This document shows, one piece after another, positions 26,625 through 33,058 of a stretch of 64,000 bases of DNA. The DNA lies in the NCBI GenBank assembly GCA_016933515.1, contig JAFGAV010000025.1, forward strand, positions 1 through 64,000, given 5' to 3'. Below the pieces are notes generated by a model. It was not told the DNA's origin, ran no database searches, and saw nothing but the letters and a program-made list of their open reading frames with translations. This DNA is from Candidatus Aminicenantota bacterium (GTDB lineage Bacteria; Acidobacteriota; Aminicenantia; Aminicenantales; JAFGAV01). The translations under genes were made by a program, and so were the position numbers. Positions within the stretch are counted from its first letter, which is position 1; each line of letters opens with the position of its first letter.

Positions 26625-27521
26625 TCAGGGTCGAATAATCCCGATGGTTTTCAGAACGTTCCTGATTTCGCGTCGTCCTTCGTCGGTCGGGGGAAGCAGG
26701 GGGCGCCTCACCGGGCCGCCGCGGTAGCCCAGAAGGTCCAGGGCGAATTTCAAACCGGGGATGCCTTGCCGGGAAACGACGGCTTGGTGAAGGGATGCCA
26801 GGTCGCCTTGGACTTTGCGGGCTTCTTTGAAGCGGCCTTCCAGGAAAAGGGCGTGGAGGCGGCAGCACAGCTCGGGCGCGGCGTCGGCCGCAGCCAGGAT
26901 CGCTCCCCCGGCGCCCATGAGCAGCGCGGGCAGGACGAGACTGCCCGTGCCGAGAAGAAAGCTGAAATCCTCCCCGACAGAGGGTACCACCTCTCCCACA
27001 GCCGTCAGGTTGCCGCTCGAGTCCTTGATGCCGGCGATGTTGGGATGCCGGGACAGCTCGATAACCAGGGAGCTGTCCAGGGAAATGCCCGTGTTTTGCG
27101 GAATATTGTAGATCAGAATGGGCACGCGGGAGCCGTCGGCCACGGCCAGAAAATAGTCTTTCAGTGCTTCCCCCGTCATCCTGGATTTGTAGAAGGAGGG
27201 GGTGCGGACCAGGGCGGCCTCGATCCCCAGCGAAGCCAGCCGATTCGTGAGTTCCAGGGTCAGGCGCGCGGATTCGCGCGCCGTTCCGGCGATGACTTTC
27301 CGGCCGGGCGCCGCGGCCTCCACGGCCGCCGCGGCCAGGGATTCCGACTCCGCGTCCGAGAGGAAAACGCTCTCGCCGGTCGATCCCAGGACGACGTAGC
27401 CGGCGAGGGGGAACCGGTTGTAGAGATCGATGTTGTGACGAAGGCCCGTGAGGGAGACGTCGCCGTTGCCTTCAAAAGGCGTGGTCAGCGCGGCAAAAAC
27501 GCCGGCCCAGTGCGGGCTCAT
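26625..27521 (-). CDS. DapA/HOGA-family aldolase (4-hydroxy-2-oxoglutarate aldolase-like)
   Basis: This 298-residue class I aldolase of the dihydrodipicolinate synthase superfamily has GSTGE (46-50), the catalytic Tyr138 in IYNIP and the Schiff-base Lys166 in AGIKDSSG. The C-terminal GIPGLKFALDLLGYRGG resembles mammalian HOGA1 more than E. coli DapA, so cleavage of 4-hydroxy-2-oxoglutarate to pyruvate and glyoxylate is more likely than lysine synthesis. That assignment is inference. Its ATG overlaps the stop of the upstream zincin gene by 4 bases (ATGA). It is the last gene of a cobO-zincin-aldolase operon. Confidence 0.82.
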   Translation of the reverse strand: MSPHWAGVFAALTTPFEGNGDVSLTGLRHNIDLYNRFPLAGYVVLGSTGESVFLSDAESESLAAAAVEAAAPGRKVIAGTARESARLTLELTNRLASLGIEAALVRTPSFYKSRMTGEALKDYFLAVADGSRVPILIYNIPQNTGISLDSSLVIELSRHPNIAGIKDSSGNLTAVGEVVPSVGEDFSFLLGTGSLVLPALLMGAGGAILAAADAAPELCCRLHALFLEGRFKEARKVQGDLASLHQAVVSRQGIPGLKFALDLLGYRGGPVRRPLLPPTDEGRREIRNVLKTIGIIRP

Positions 27522-27901
27522 GCTTCCTCGTTTTCGATGTCCCGCAGGTCGTCCTCGCTCAGGCCGAAATAGTGTCCGACCTCGTGGAGAACGACCTCGC
27601 GCACCCGGCGTCGGATGTCCGACTCATTGCGGCTGAAGCGCTCGATGGATTTTTGATAGATGACGATGACGTCCGGAATCGCGCTGCCGAACGTCGCGCC
27701 TCTCTGCGGGTAGGGAAGTCCGTGATAGAGCCCCAGGAGCGTCCCCGATCGCAAGCTGCGCTCTTTCGGAGGAGAGTCTTCAACGATCACGACGATGTTT
27801 TGCAGGTGCTTCTTGAACCTTCGGGGGAGGCTCTGCAAAGCTTCTTCGACCAGGGTTTCGAATCGTCGCCTTTCCAACGCGCTTCTCTTTTCCCGCTTCA
27901 A
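27518..27901 (-). CDS. Zincin-like metallopeptidase (PF06262 type)
   Basis: This 127-residue soluble protein has the zinc motif HEVGH at 106-110, followed by YFGLSEDD. The size, the GLYHG and IPDVIVIYQ segments and the C-terminal position of HExxH match the small PF06262 family, whose substrate is unknown. The start is probably TTG 27901, which overlaps the cobO TGA (TTGA); no ribosome site is visible, so translation would depend on coupling. A longer frame extends upstream over cobO but has no independent support. The gene order suggests co-expression, not a shared pathway. Confidence 0.75.
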   Translation of the reverse strand: MKREKRSALERRRFETLVEEALQSLPRRFKKHLQNIVVIVEDSPPKERSLRSGTLLGLYHGLPYPQRGATFGSAIPDVIVIYQKSIERFSRNESDIRRRVREVVLHEVGHYFGLSEDDLRDIENEEA

Positions 27902-28446
27902 CGCTCGATGCCGTCTCGGGCCTGGACGCCGCGGTCGTAGTAATGTTTGACTCCGGCCATGTCGGTCACCAGATCGGCCCGATCCAAAACGGCTTGCGGA
28001 GCGTAGCGGCCGGTCAGGACGATCTCCACGGCTTCGGGCTTCCGGTCGAGAAAGTCCAGGACGTCCTTCTCCGAAAGGAGCCGGAAATACAAGGCGACGC
28101 ACACCTCGTCCAAGACGACGATGTTGTATTTTCCGGAAAGCATGGCTTCGCGGCATTTGTCCAGCCCGCGTCGCGCCCGCTCATAATCTTCCTTCTCCGG
28201 ATCCCGGCCGACATGAATGAAGCCTTTCCGGCCGAATTGCTCGATAGTGATGAGAGGCGAGAGGGGCTCCAGAGACCGCAGCTCTCCGTAATCCTGGCCC
28301 TTCAGGAATTGGCCGATATAGGTGCGCAGGCCGTGCCCCGCCGCCCGAAGCGCCAGCCCCAGGGCGGCCGTGGTTTTTCCCTTGCCCGTCCCGGTGTAGA
28401 CCTGGATGTATCCTCGGAAAGGCCGGTCGTCCCTTCGGTCGCTCAT
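27898..28446 (-). CDS. cobO: Corrinoid adenosyltransferase, CobO/BtuR type
   Basis: This 182-residue P-loop protein has GTGKGKTT (19-26), the family tract GQFLKGQDYGE, and VVLDEVCVALYF, the CobA/CobO/BtuR signature. It transfers the adenosyl group of ATP to reduced corrinoid to make adenosylcobalamin. No other cobalamin synthesis gene is nearby, which suggests salvage of corrinoids, though genes may lie elsewhere. The ATG is 12 bases after the predicted transcription start, so there is no room for a cobalamin riboswitch in its leader. Confidence 0.93.
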   Translation of the reverse strand: MSDRRDDRPFRGYIQVYTGTGKGKTTAALGLALRAAGHGLRTYIGQFLKGQDYGELRSLEPLSPLITIEQFGRKGFIHVGRDPEKEDYERARRGLDKCREAMLSGKYNIVVLDEVCVALYFRLLSEKDVLDFLDRKPEAVEIVLTGRYAPQAVLDRADLVTDMAGVKHYYDRGVQARDGIER

Positions 28447-28464
28447 CGTTTCCCGCTCATGAAC

Positions 28465-28493
28465 ACTATAAGAAAATGGCGGCCGGAGGTCAA
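28465..28493 (-). promoter_or_regulatory. Sigma70-like promoter for the cobO operon
   Basis: Minus strand TTGACC (28493-28488), 17-base spacer, TATAGT (28470-28465); predicted start near 28458. Confidence 0.7.
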
Positions 28494-28616
28494 TCGCGCG
28501 CTCCGAATCCCGAGGCCGCGGGCGCCGGAACGATCCGGCGATGACGCCGGATTCCGGAGTTTCCTTTTGGACTGGAAAGACATATAGTTGAGGAAGGCGG
28601 AAAAGGAGGTTTGCCG

Positions 28617-29891
28617 ATGCTCGACCTGAAGTGGATTCTGGACAACGCGCCGGAGGCGCGCCGCCGGTTGGCGCAACGGGGAGTCGAGCTGGATACCGAA
28701 GGGTTGTCGCGGATCAACGAGGAGCGCAAGGCGTTTCAGAAGCGGGCGGAAGACCTTCGGGCCGCGCGCAACAGGGCCTCGGAAGACGTGGCCCGGGCCA
28801 AGAAAGAGGGCCGGGACGCCGCGGAGGTGATCGCCGCGATGAAAAAGGTCGGGGATGACATTTCCGCCCTGGAGGAGAACATCCGCTCCCTGGAGGCGAA
28901 GCTGCGCGCGGATCTCTTGAGCATTCCCAACCTTCCCGCTGGCAGCGTGCCCGAGGGCCGCGCCGCGGAAGACAACGTTGAGGTGAGGCGTTTCGGCGAC
29001 CCGCCCCGCTTTTCCTTCCGGCCGGAGCCCCACTGGGAGATCGGCCGCCGGCTCGGCCTTCTCGATTTCGACCGCGCGGCCAAGATCGCCGGCGCCCGAT
29101 TCGCCGTGTCCCTGTCCGAGGGCGCGAGGCTCGAACGGGCGCTCATCAGTTTCATGCTCGACATTCACACCCGGGAGTCCGGCTACACGGAAGTCCTCCC
29201 CCCTTTCATCGCCAACGAGGACAGCCTGATCGGAACGGGAAACCTCCCCAAGTTCGCCGAGGATCTTTTCAAGATCGAAGGCTTCAAATGGTACCTCATC
29301 CCTACGGCCGAGGTTCCCCTGACGAACTTGTTCCGGGATGAGATCCTTGATGAGAGCTCCCTGCCGCGCCGCTTCGCCGCCTACACGCCCTGTTTCCGCA
29401 GCGAGGCCGGTTCCTACGGCAAGGACATTCGGGGCCTGATCCGGCAGCACCAGTTCAACAAGGTGGAGATCGTGGCTTTCTCGCTTCCCGAGAAATCCTT
29501 TGAGGAGCTGGAGAGGATGACGGTTTCGGCCGAGGAGGTGTTGCGGCGATTGGAGCTCCCCTATCGCGTGGTGGAGCTGTGCGCCGGCGACCTGGGTTTC
29601 GCCAGCGCCAAGACCTACGACCTGGAGGTCTGGATGCCCGAAAGGAACGGATACGTGGAGATCTCCTCGTGCTCCAACTGCACGGATTTCCAGGCGCGCC
29701 GGGCGAACATCCGCTTCCGGAGGGCTCCGAAGTCCAAGCCGGAACACGTCCACACCCTGAACGGCTCGGGAGTGGCCGTAGGCCGCACCGTGGCCGCGCT
29801 GCTCGAATGCGGCCAGCAGAAGAACGGCACCGTCCGCATTCCCGCCGCGCTGCGGCCCTACATGGACGGATTGGAGAAGATCGGATCCTAA
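28617..29891 (+). CDS. serS: Serine--tRNA ligase
   Basis: This 424-residue class II aminoacyl-tRNA synthetase has the N-terminal antiparallel coiled coil (about residues 30-105, rich in [25 protein letters not shown]) that grips the long variable arm of tRNA-Ser. The active-site motifs follow: PTAEVPLTN (motif with the serine-recognising TxE), [11 protein letters not shown] (motif 2) and [15 protein letters not shown] (motif 3). ATG 28617 is set by AGGAGG 7 bases upstream. Two tRNA-Ser genes follow directly, after a terminator. Confidence 0.97.
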   Translation: MLDLKWILDNAPEARRRLAQRGVELDTEGLSRINEERKAFQKRAEDLRAARNRASEDVARAKKEGRDAAEVIAAMKKVGDDISALEENIRSLEAKLRADLLSIPNLPAGSVPEGRAAEDNVEVRRFGDPPRFSFRPEPHWEIGRRLGLLDFDRAAKIAGARFAVSLSEGARLERALISFMLDIHTRESGYTEVLPPFIANEDSLIGTGNLPKFAEDLFKIEGFKWYLIPTAEVPLTNLFRDEILDESSLPRRFAAYTPCFRSEAGSYGKDIRGLIRQHQFNKVEIVAFSLPEKSFEELERMTVSAEEVLRRLELPYRVVELCAGDLGFASAKTYDLEVWMPERNGYVEISSCSNCTDFQARRANIRFRRAPKSKPEHVHTLNGSGVAVGRTVAALLECGQQKNGTVRIPAALRPYMDGLEKIGS

Positions 29892-29903
29892 GGGGGGAAC
29901 AGG

Positions 29904-29934
29904 AAGGCGTTGATTGCCGAAAACGCCTTTTTAT
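29904..29934 (+). terminator. Rho-independent terminator after serS
   Basis: AAGGCGTT (29904-29911) pairs with AACGCCTT (29922-29929), followed by a T-rich run. Confidence 0.7.
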
Positions 29935-29959
29935 ATTTTAATAGTATTAATCCCCCCAG

Positions 29960-29983
29960 CCCCCCTTAGGGAATTAAGGGGGG
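29960..29983 (+). other. Strong hairpin upstream of tRNA-Ser(UGA)
   Basis: CCCCCCTTA (29960-29968) and TAAGGGGGG (29975-29983) form a perfect 9-base stem with a 6-base loop. It has no T-tract. It may be a processing or pausing element, or an incidental product of the local repeat. Confidence 0.4.
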
Positions 29984-30010
29984 GAACAGGAAGGCGTTTT
30001 CGGAAAGGTC

Positions 30011-30100
30011 GGAGGGATGGCCGAGTGGTTGAAGGCGGCGGTCTTGAAAACCGCTTTCCGGGCGACCGGAACGGGGGTTCGAATCCCTCTCCCTCCGCCA
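30011..30100 (+). tRNA. tRNA-Ser (anticodon UGA)
   Basis: The acceptor stem GGAGGGA pairs with TCCCTCC, discriminator G, and an encoded CCA ends at 30100. The anticodon loop CTTGAAA gives anticodon TGA. A long variable arm, as needed for serine identity, is followed by GGTTCGAATCC in the T arm. It lies 119 bases after serS. Confidence 0.98.
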
Positions 30101-30185
30101 TAGCGCTCATTGGAAACGGCGCGACAGAGGCGGAATTCCCATCCCCCGGCAAACATGCTACAATGCCTCCCGCCGTTTCGGGCGC

Positions 30186-30279
<94 letters not shown>

Positions 30280-30350
30280 CATAATCCCTTATTTTCATTT
30301 CATCATCCCCCAGGGCGTTTTTTTCCTTCCGCCGTATCCGACGGCGGCGT

Positions 30351-30845
30351 TCAGATCGGGCCGAGAGGCCGATTGAGGTCGATGTCCCGGGGAAGGGGGA
30401 TGATCATCGCCTCGAAGGTGTCCGATCCGGGCGAGGTCTCATAGAGGAGGCGGAGCTTGACCCGGGATTTTTTCGTGGAATAAGACATATTCCGGATGCT
30501 CGACCAGGGGACATAGCGCATCCGGTAGACAATGCCTCGGTTGCCGATGACCGCGTTCCGCCGGGGAGCCAGAGACAATCCGAAGGCCAGGAGCAAAAGC
30601 CTGCGATATCCCTCCGGACTTTCGGGTTTGAGGGCGATGAGAGCCAGGCCCCAGGCGGCCACGGCCAGCAGCAGTCCCAGAACAAGGAGATTCTCGACGA
30701 AACCGAGATGAAATATCCCGGACCAGCAGGCGTGTGCCGTCCCTGCTTTGGCCTTGAGACGCCTGAACGCCGCCATGTTCGACGCGGCCAGCGCGAAAAC
30801 GGGGAGAAAGGCAAAGAGATAAGGAGCCGGTCCCGCGGCGTTCAT
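30351..30845 (-). CDS. Small membrane protein with C-terminal PH-like domain
   Basis: This 164-residue protein has hydrophobic segments near 9-24 and 50-72, a further hydrophobic stretch near 85-92, and a soluble C-terminus of about 70 residues. The latter (IGNRGIVYRMRYVPWSSIRNM, then VKLRLLYE) resembles the bacterial PH-like domains that follow membrane helices. I assign no function. Its ATG (30845) overlaps the stop of the upstream CPLC-protein gene by 4 bases, so it is the last gene of the small-peptide operon. The tRNA-Ser genes lie beyond its 3' end on the opposite strand. Confidence 0.65.
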   Translation of the reverse strand: MNAAGPAPYLFAFLPVFALAASNMAAFRRLKAKAGTAHACWSGIFHLGFVENLLVLGLLLAVAAWGLALIALKPESPEGYRRLLLLAFGLSLAPRRNAVIGNRGIVYRMRYVPWSSIRNMSYSTKKSRVKLRLLYETSPGSDTFEAMIIPLPRDIDLNRPLGPI

Positions 30846-31318
30846 GGCCTTTTTTCCGTCTGTTTGGAGCTCCGGGGCGGGATTTTTTCCACCGATCCCG
30901 AGACCGCATCGAGCACGAGACCGGGATTCGCCGTCCCGATTCCCGCCGCCAGGAAGAGACCGCTTGTGTCCACAAGGACGGGCGCGGGGCATCCTTTGGA
31001 CTTGAGGAACATCCGCAATCTTTTGGCCGCAGCTTCCGGAGGCGCGCCGTCGGCGTCGTCGCCGGGACGCGAAGAAACGACCACCCAAACATTTTCCCGG
31101 CCGTAGCGTGCGGCGAAGCGGCGGAAATCGGCGAGGAACCGTTCGCCGCACAAAGGGCAGAAATAAAGACTCGGGTCGGCCGCCAAGACCACAATCGCCT
31201 GCCGCCCGCAAGCCGGCGCGTCCAAAGAGAGGCTCGCCGACGGCCGGGCCGCGGAAAACAGAAAAGCCAAGGCCGAGAGAACGGCGATCGCGATCACCCG
31301 ACTAACGGCGCTCATCAT
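30842..31318 (-). CDS. Exported CPLC-motif redoxin-like protein
   Basis: This 158-residue protein has a signal peptide (about 1-29, ending SASL). After a beta strand (AIVVLAAD) it shows C54-P-L-C57 at the start of a helix (ERFLADFRRFAARYG), then VWVVVSS. That order is the beta-CxxC-alpha-beta core of thioredoxin-like folds. Further cysteines are C37 and C110 (KGCPAPVLVD, close to where the cis-Pro is expected). It is likely a periplasmic thiol protein or peroxiredoxin-like reductant; a metal-binding CxxC is possible. It overlaps the propeller gene by 17 bases and the next gene by 4. Confidence 0.6.
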   Translation of the reverse strand: MMSAVSRVIAIAVLSALAFLFSAARPSASLSLDAPACGRQAIVVLAADPSLYFCPLCGERFLADFRRFAARYGRENVWVVVSSRPGDDADGAPPEAAAKRLRMFLKSKGCPAPVLVDTSGLFLAAGIGTANPGLVLDAVSGSVEKIPPRSSKQTEKRP

Positions 31319-32345
31319 CGGACTCGGGTCCCATGATCCTGTATTTTTTGAGCGTCATGCCCTGGTCGGCCCGGGCATAGAGACAGCCCCGGCCGTCGAT
31401 CATGAGGCAGTGGCTGGGCTGGGGAAGGATCAGGGTGTCAAGCAAGCGGCCGTCGGAGTCGAGCACATAGACGTCGCGGCTCCGGTGTCGGGAATACCCT
31501 CCGCCCAGAACGAACAGGCGGCCCTGCCCGTCAACGGCAATGTCCTTAAACGTCGGCGTTTCCGGAACGGTATGAAAGAGGATCTTCTTCGTCCTGATCT
31601 CGGAGACTCCCAGAAGGCTTTTGGCCCACAGGAGGCGCCCCCGCGCATCGAGTTTGAGGAGGCGGTCCAGGTAGTTGAAGACCACGTAGAGCGAGCCGTC
31701 GGCGCCGAAACGGAAATCGATCGGAGACATGGCGGGAGGATCGTCCCTGCGGCGGCAGGAGAAAATGCGTTTCAGACGTCCCGATCGGTCAATAACCCGG
31801 ATCGTTCCCGCGTCCTCTTTCCTCAGCGAGACCGTGGAGTAGGCCAGGCGGCCGTCGGGAAACGCCTGAAGGTCGTCGGCCGGGCACGGCAGGGGGATCG
31901 AGGCTTTAAAATTCAGCCCGGCGTCGAACTCCTTGATCGAGGACCGGAAAGGGTCCGAGACCACGACGAAAACACTGCCGCCCGAAACATCCACGGGGTA
32001 GCGGCGCACCCCGAACGCTCCCTTGCCGCTCAGCATCCAGGCCGCGGTTTTCATCAAACATCCGTCCGGGCCGAATTTTTTGAGGGAGGCCTCCAGAGCG
32101 TCCGTAACGTACAGACACCCCGTCCCGTCGGCGGCGACGCCGACCCACATGGACAGGAGGTCGCTTTCCCGGCCGCCGACGGACAGCACCTCCTCGAGAC
32201 GGATTGTCTTTTTGGGCTCGGCCGCCGTCTTGGCCGCGAAAAGACCGAGAACACAAACCGCCGCCGCGGCGAAGAGGGCGGGGCGCATGCGCCCCGCCCT
32301 CAGAGCCGTTCGGATCTTGAAAGGGGTCGGTGAAGAAGCGCTCAT
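31302..32345 (-). CDS. Exported six-bladed beta-propeller (NHL/TolB-like) protein
   Basis: This 347-residue protein has an N-terminal hydrophobic segment (FAAAAVCVLGLFAA, ending TAAEP). Repeating blade motifs follow: GTGCLYVTDALEASLKKFGPDG, PVDVSGGSVFVV, DGSLYVVFNYLDRLLKLDARG, DGQGRLFVLGGG and GRGCLYARADQ. These fit the six-bladed NHL-like propellers common as exported proteins in Bacteroidetes and Acidobacteria-like lineages. No catalytic site is visible; a peptide- or ligand-binding role is likely. ATG 32345 follows AGAGGGA. It starts 14 bases after the second small-cysteine-protein gene, and its end overlaps the CPLC gene. Confidence 0.7.
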   Translation of the reverse strand: MSASSPTPFKIRTALRAGRMRPALFAAAAVCVLGLFAAKTAAEPKKTIRLEEVLSVGGRESDLLSMWVGVAADGTGCLYVTDALEASLKKFGPDGCLMKTAAWMLSGKGAFGVRRYPVDVSGGSVFVVVSDPFRSSIKEFDAGLNFKASIPLPCPADDLQAFPDGRLAYSTVSLRKEDAGTIRVIDRSGRLKRIFSCRRRDDPPAMSPIDFRFGADGSLYVVFNYLDRLLKLDARGRLLWAKSLLGVSEIRTKKILFHTVPETPTFKDIAVDGQGRLFVLGGGYSRHRSRDVYVLDSDGRLLDTLILPQPSHCLMIDGRGCLYARADQGMTLKKYRIMGPESDDERR

Positions 32346-32359
32346 GGGTCCCTCTGCGC

Positions 32360-32581
32360 TTACTGCATGTAGAGCAGGCAGAAGAGAAAGCCGATAAAGC
32401 AATAGTCGGCGTTTATGATTTTTTCCCACAAAGGCTGTTCTTTGAGGCACCGGTTGAGGGCTTCGCCGCAGTCCACTTCTTCGGCTTGCAGGCCGGAAAC
32501 GCCGCCCAGGATGAGCAAAACCGCCGCCAGAAGGAATGAACCGGCCGCGAGTTTGAGGGCCGGTGAGAATTTTTTCAGCAT
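32360..32581 (-). CDS. Exported four-cysteine mini-protein A
   Basis: This 73-residue protein has a signal peptide (hydrophobic 10-29, cleavage likely after GLQA at 33). The mature part of about 40 residues contains C38-x6-C45 (CGEALNRC) and C61-x6-C68 (CFIGFLFC). It aligns with mini-protein B encoded just upstream: both share CxxALxxCL, a Trp, and (Y/F)CFxG(F/Y)xFC. Translation begins at ATG 32581, with AAGGAG about 10 bases before. I know no family for it. Two intramolecular disulfides, or binding of a metal, are both possible. Confidence 0.65.
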   Translation of the reverse strand: MLKKFSPALKLAAGSFLLAAVLLILGGVSGLQAEEVDCGEALNRCLKEQPLWEKIINADYCFIGFLFCLLYMQ

Positions 32582-32610
32582 GCATTTTTCTCCTTTTTTT
32601 CGTTCTTTCG

Positions 32611-32856
32611 TCAGTCCAGAAGGAATTCCCTGCAGAAGGCGTAGCCTTCGAAACAAAAAGCGGCATAGGCCAGGCCCCAGAACGGGCCTCCCTCTCCGGT
32701 CAGCCCGGCGGCGTCCCCCAGGCAGCTGAGAAGGGCCGTCTCGCACGCGCCCGCCTCGGCGCTAGGAGCGAGGAAGGCCATCCCCAGCACGGCCAGCATC
32801 AAGGCCGCGGCCGCTTTCAGGACCATGTCTCTCCTTTTCGACCGAAACATTTTCAT
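32611..32856 (-). CDS. Exported four-cysteine mini-protein B
   Basis: This 81-residue protein has a basic N-terminus, hydrophobic core (13-30) and likely cleavage at AEA (33-35). The mature 46 residues carry C38-x6-C45 (CETALLSC) and C68-x6-C75 (CFEGYAFC), the same spacing as mini-protein A, with a Gly-rich insert between the pairs. A very good ribosome site (AAGGAGGTG) precedes ATG 32856, which suggests high expression. It is the first gene of the five-gene minus-strand operon. No family assignment is possible from memory. Confidence 0.68.
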   Translation of the reverse strand: MKMFRSKRRDMVLKAAAALMLAVLGMAFLAPSAEAGACETALLSCLGDAAGLTGEGGPFWGLAYAAFCFEGYAFCREFLLD

Positions 32857-33025
32857 GATGCACCTCCTTGAATTCGTTCGCCATGAAGGGGGACGAAGGC
32901 GTTTCCGGTATTTTCTCAGTCACGAGGCGGAATCGCTTGCGGATTGTTGCCCGTCTCCCCGAAGGGGACGTTTTGGCTCGGCTGTCACAACGGGCGAGCA
33001 GGAAATCCCGCCGGCCCCGAAAGTA

Positions 33026-33034
33026 TGGTAAAAT
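33026..33034 (+). promoter_or_regulatory. Extended -10 promoter for the alpha-2-macroglobulin gene
   Basis: TG-G-TAAAAT (TG at 33026-33027, hexamer 33029-33034) with no clear -35; the leader is about 18 bases and includes GGGAGG. Confidence 0.5.
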
Positions 33035-33058
33035 CAAATTTTGTGAGGGAGGCGGGAC

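Larger units (their letters stand above)
29892..29998 (+). repeat. Duplicated 20-base element between serS and tRNA-Ser genes
   Basis: GGGGGGAACAGGAAGGCGTT occurs at 29892-29911 and again at 29979-29998. The first copy supplies the left arm of the serS terminator; the second lies 13 bases before the first tRNA. This is a local duplication. Confidence 0.7.

Noticed and set aside
28447-28616. Cobalamin riboswitch upstream of cobO
   Set aside because: The predicted leader is only 12 bases and no B12-box-like sequence was seen.
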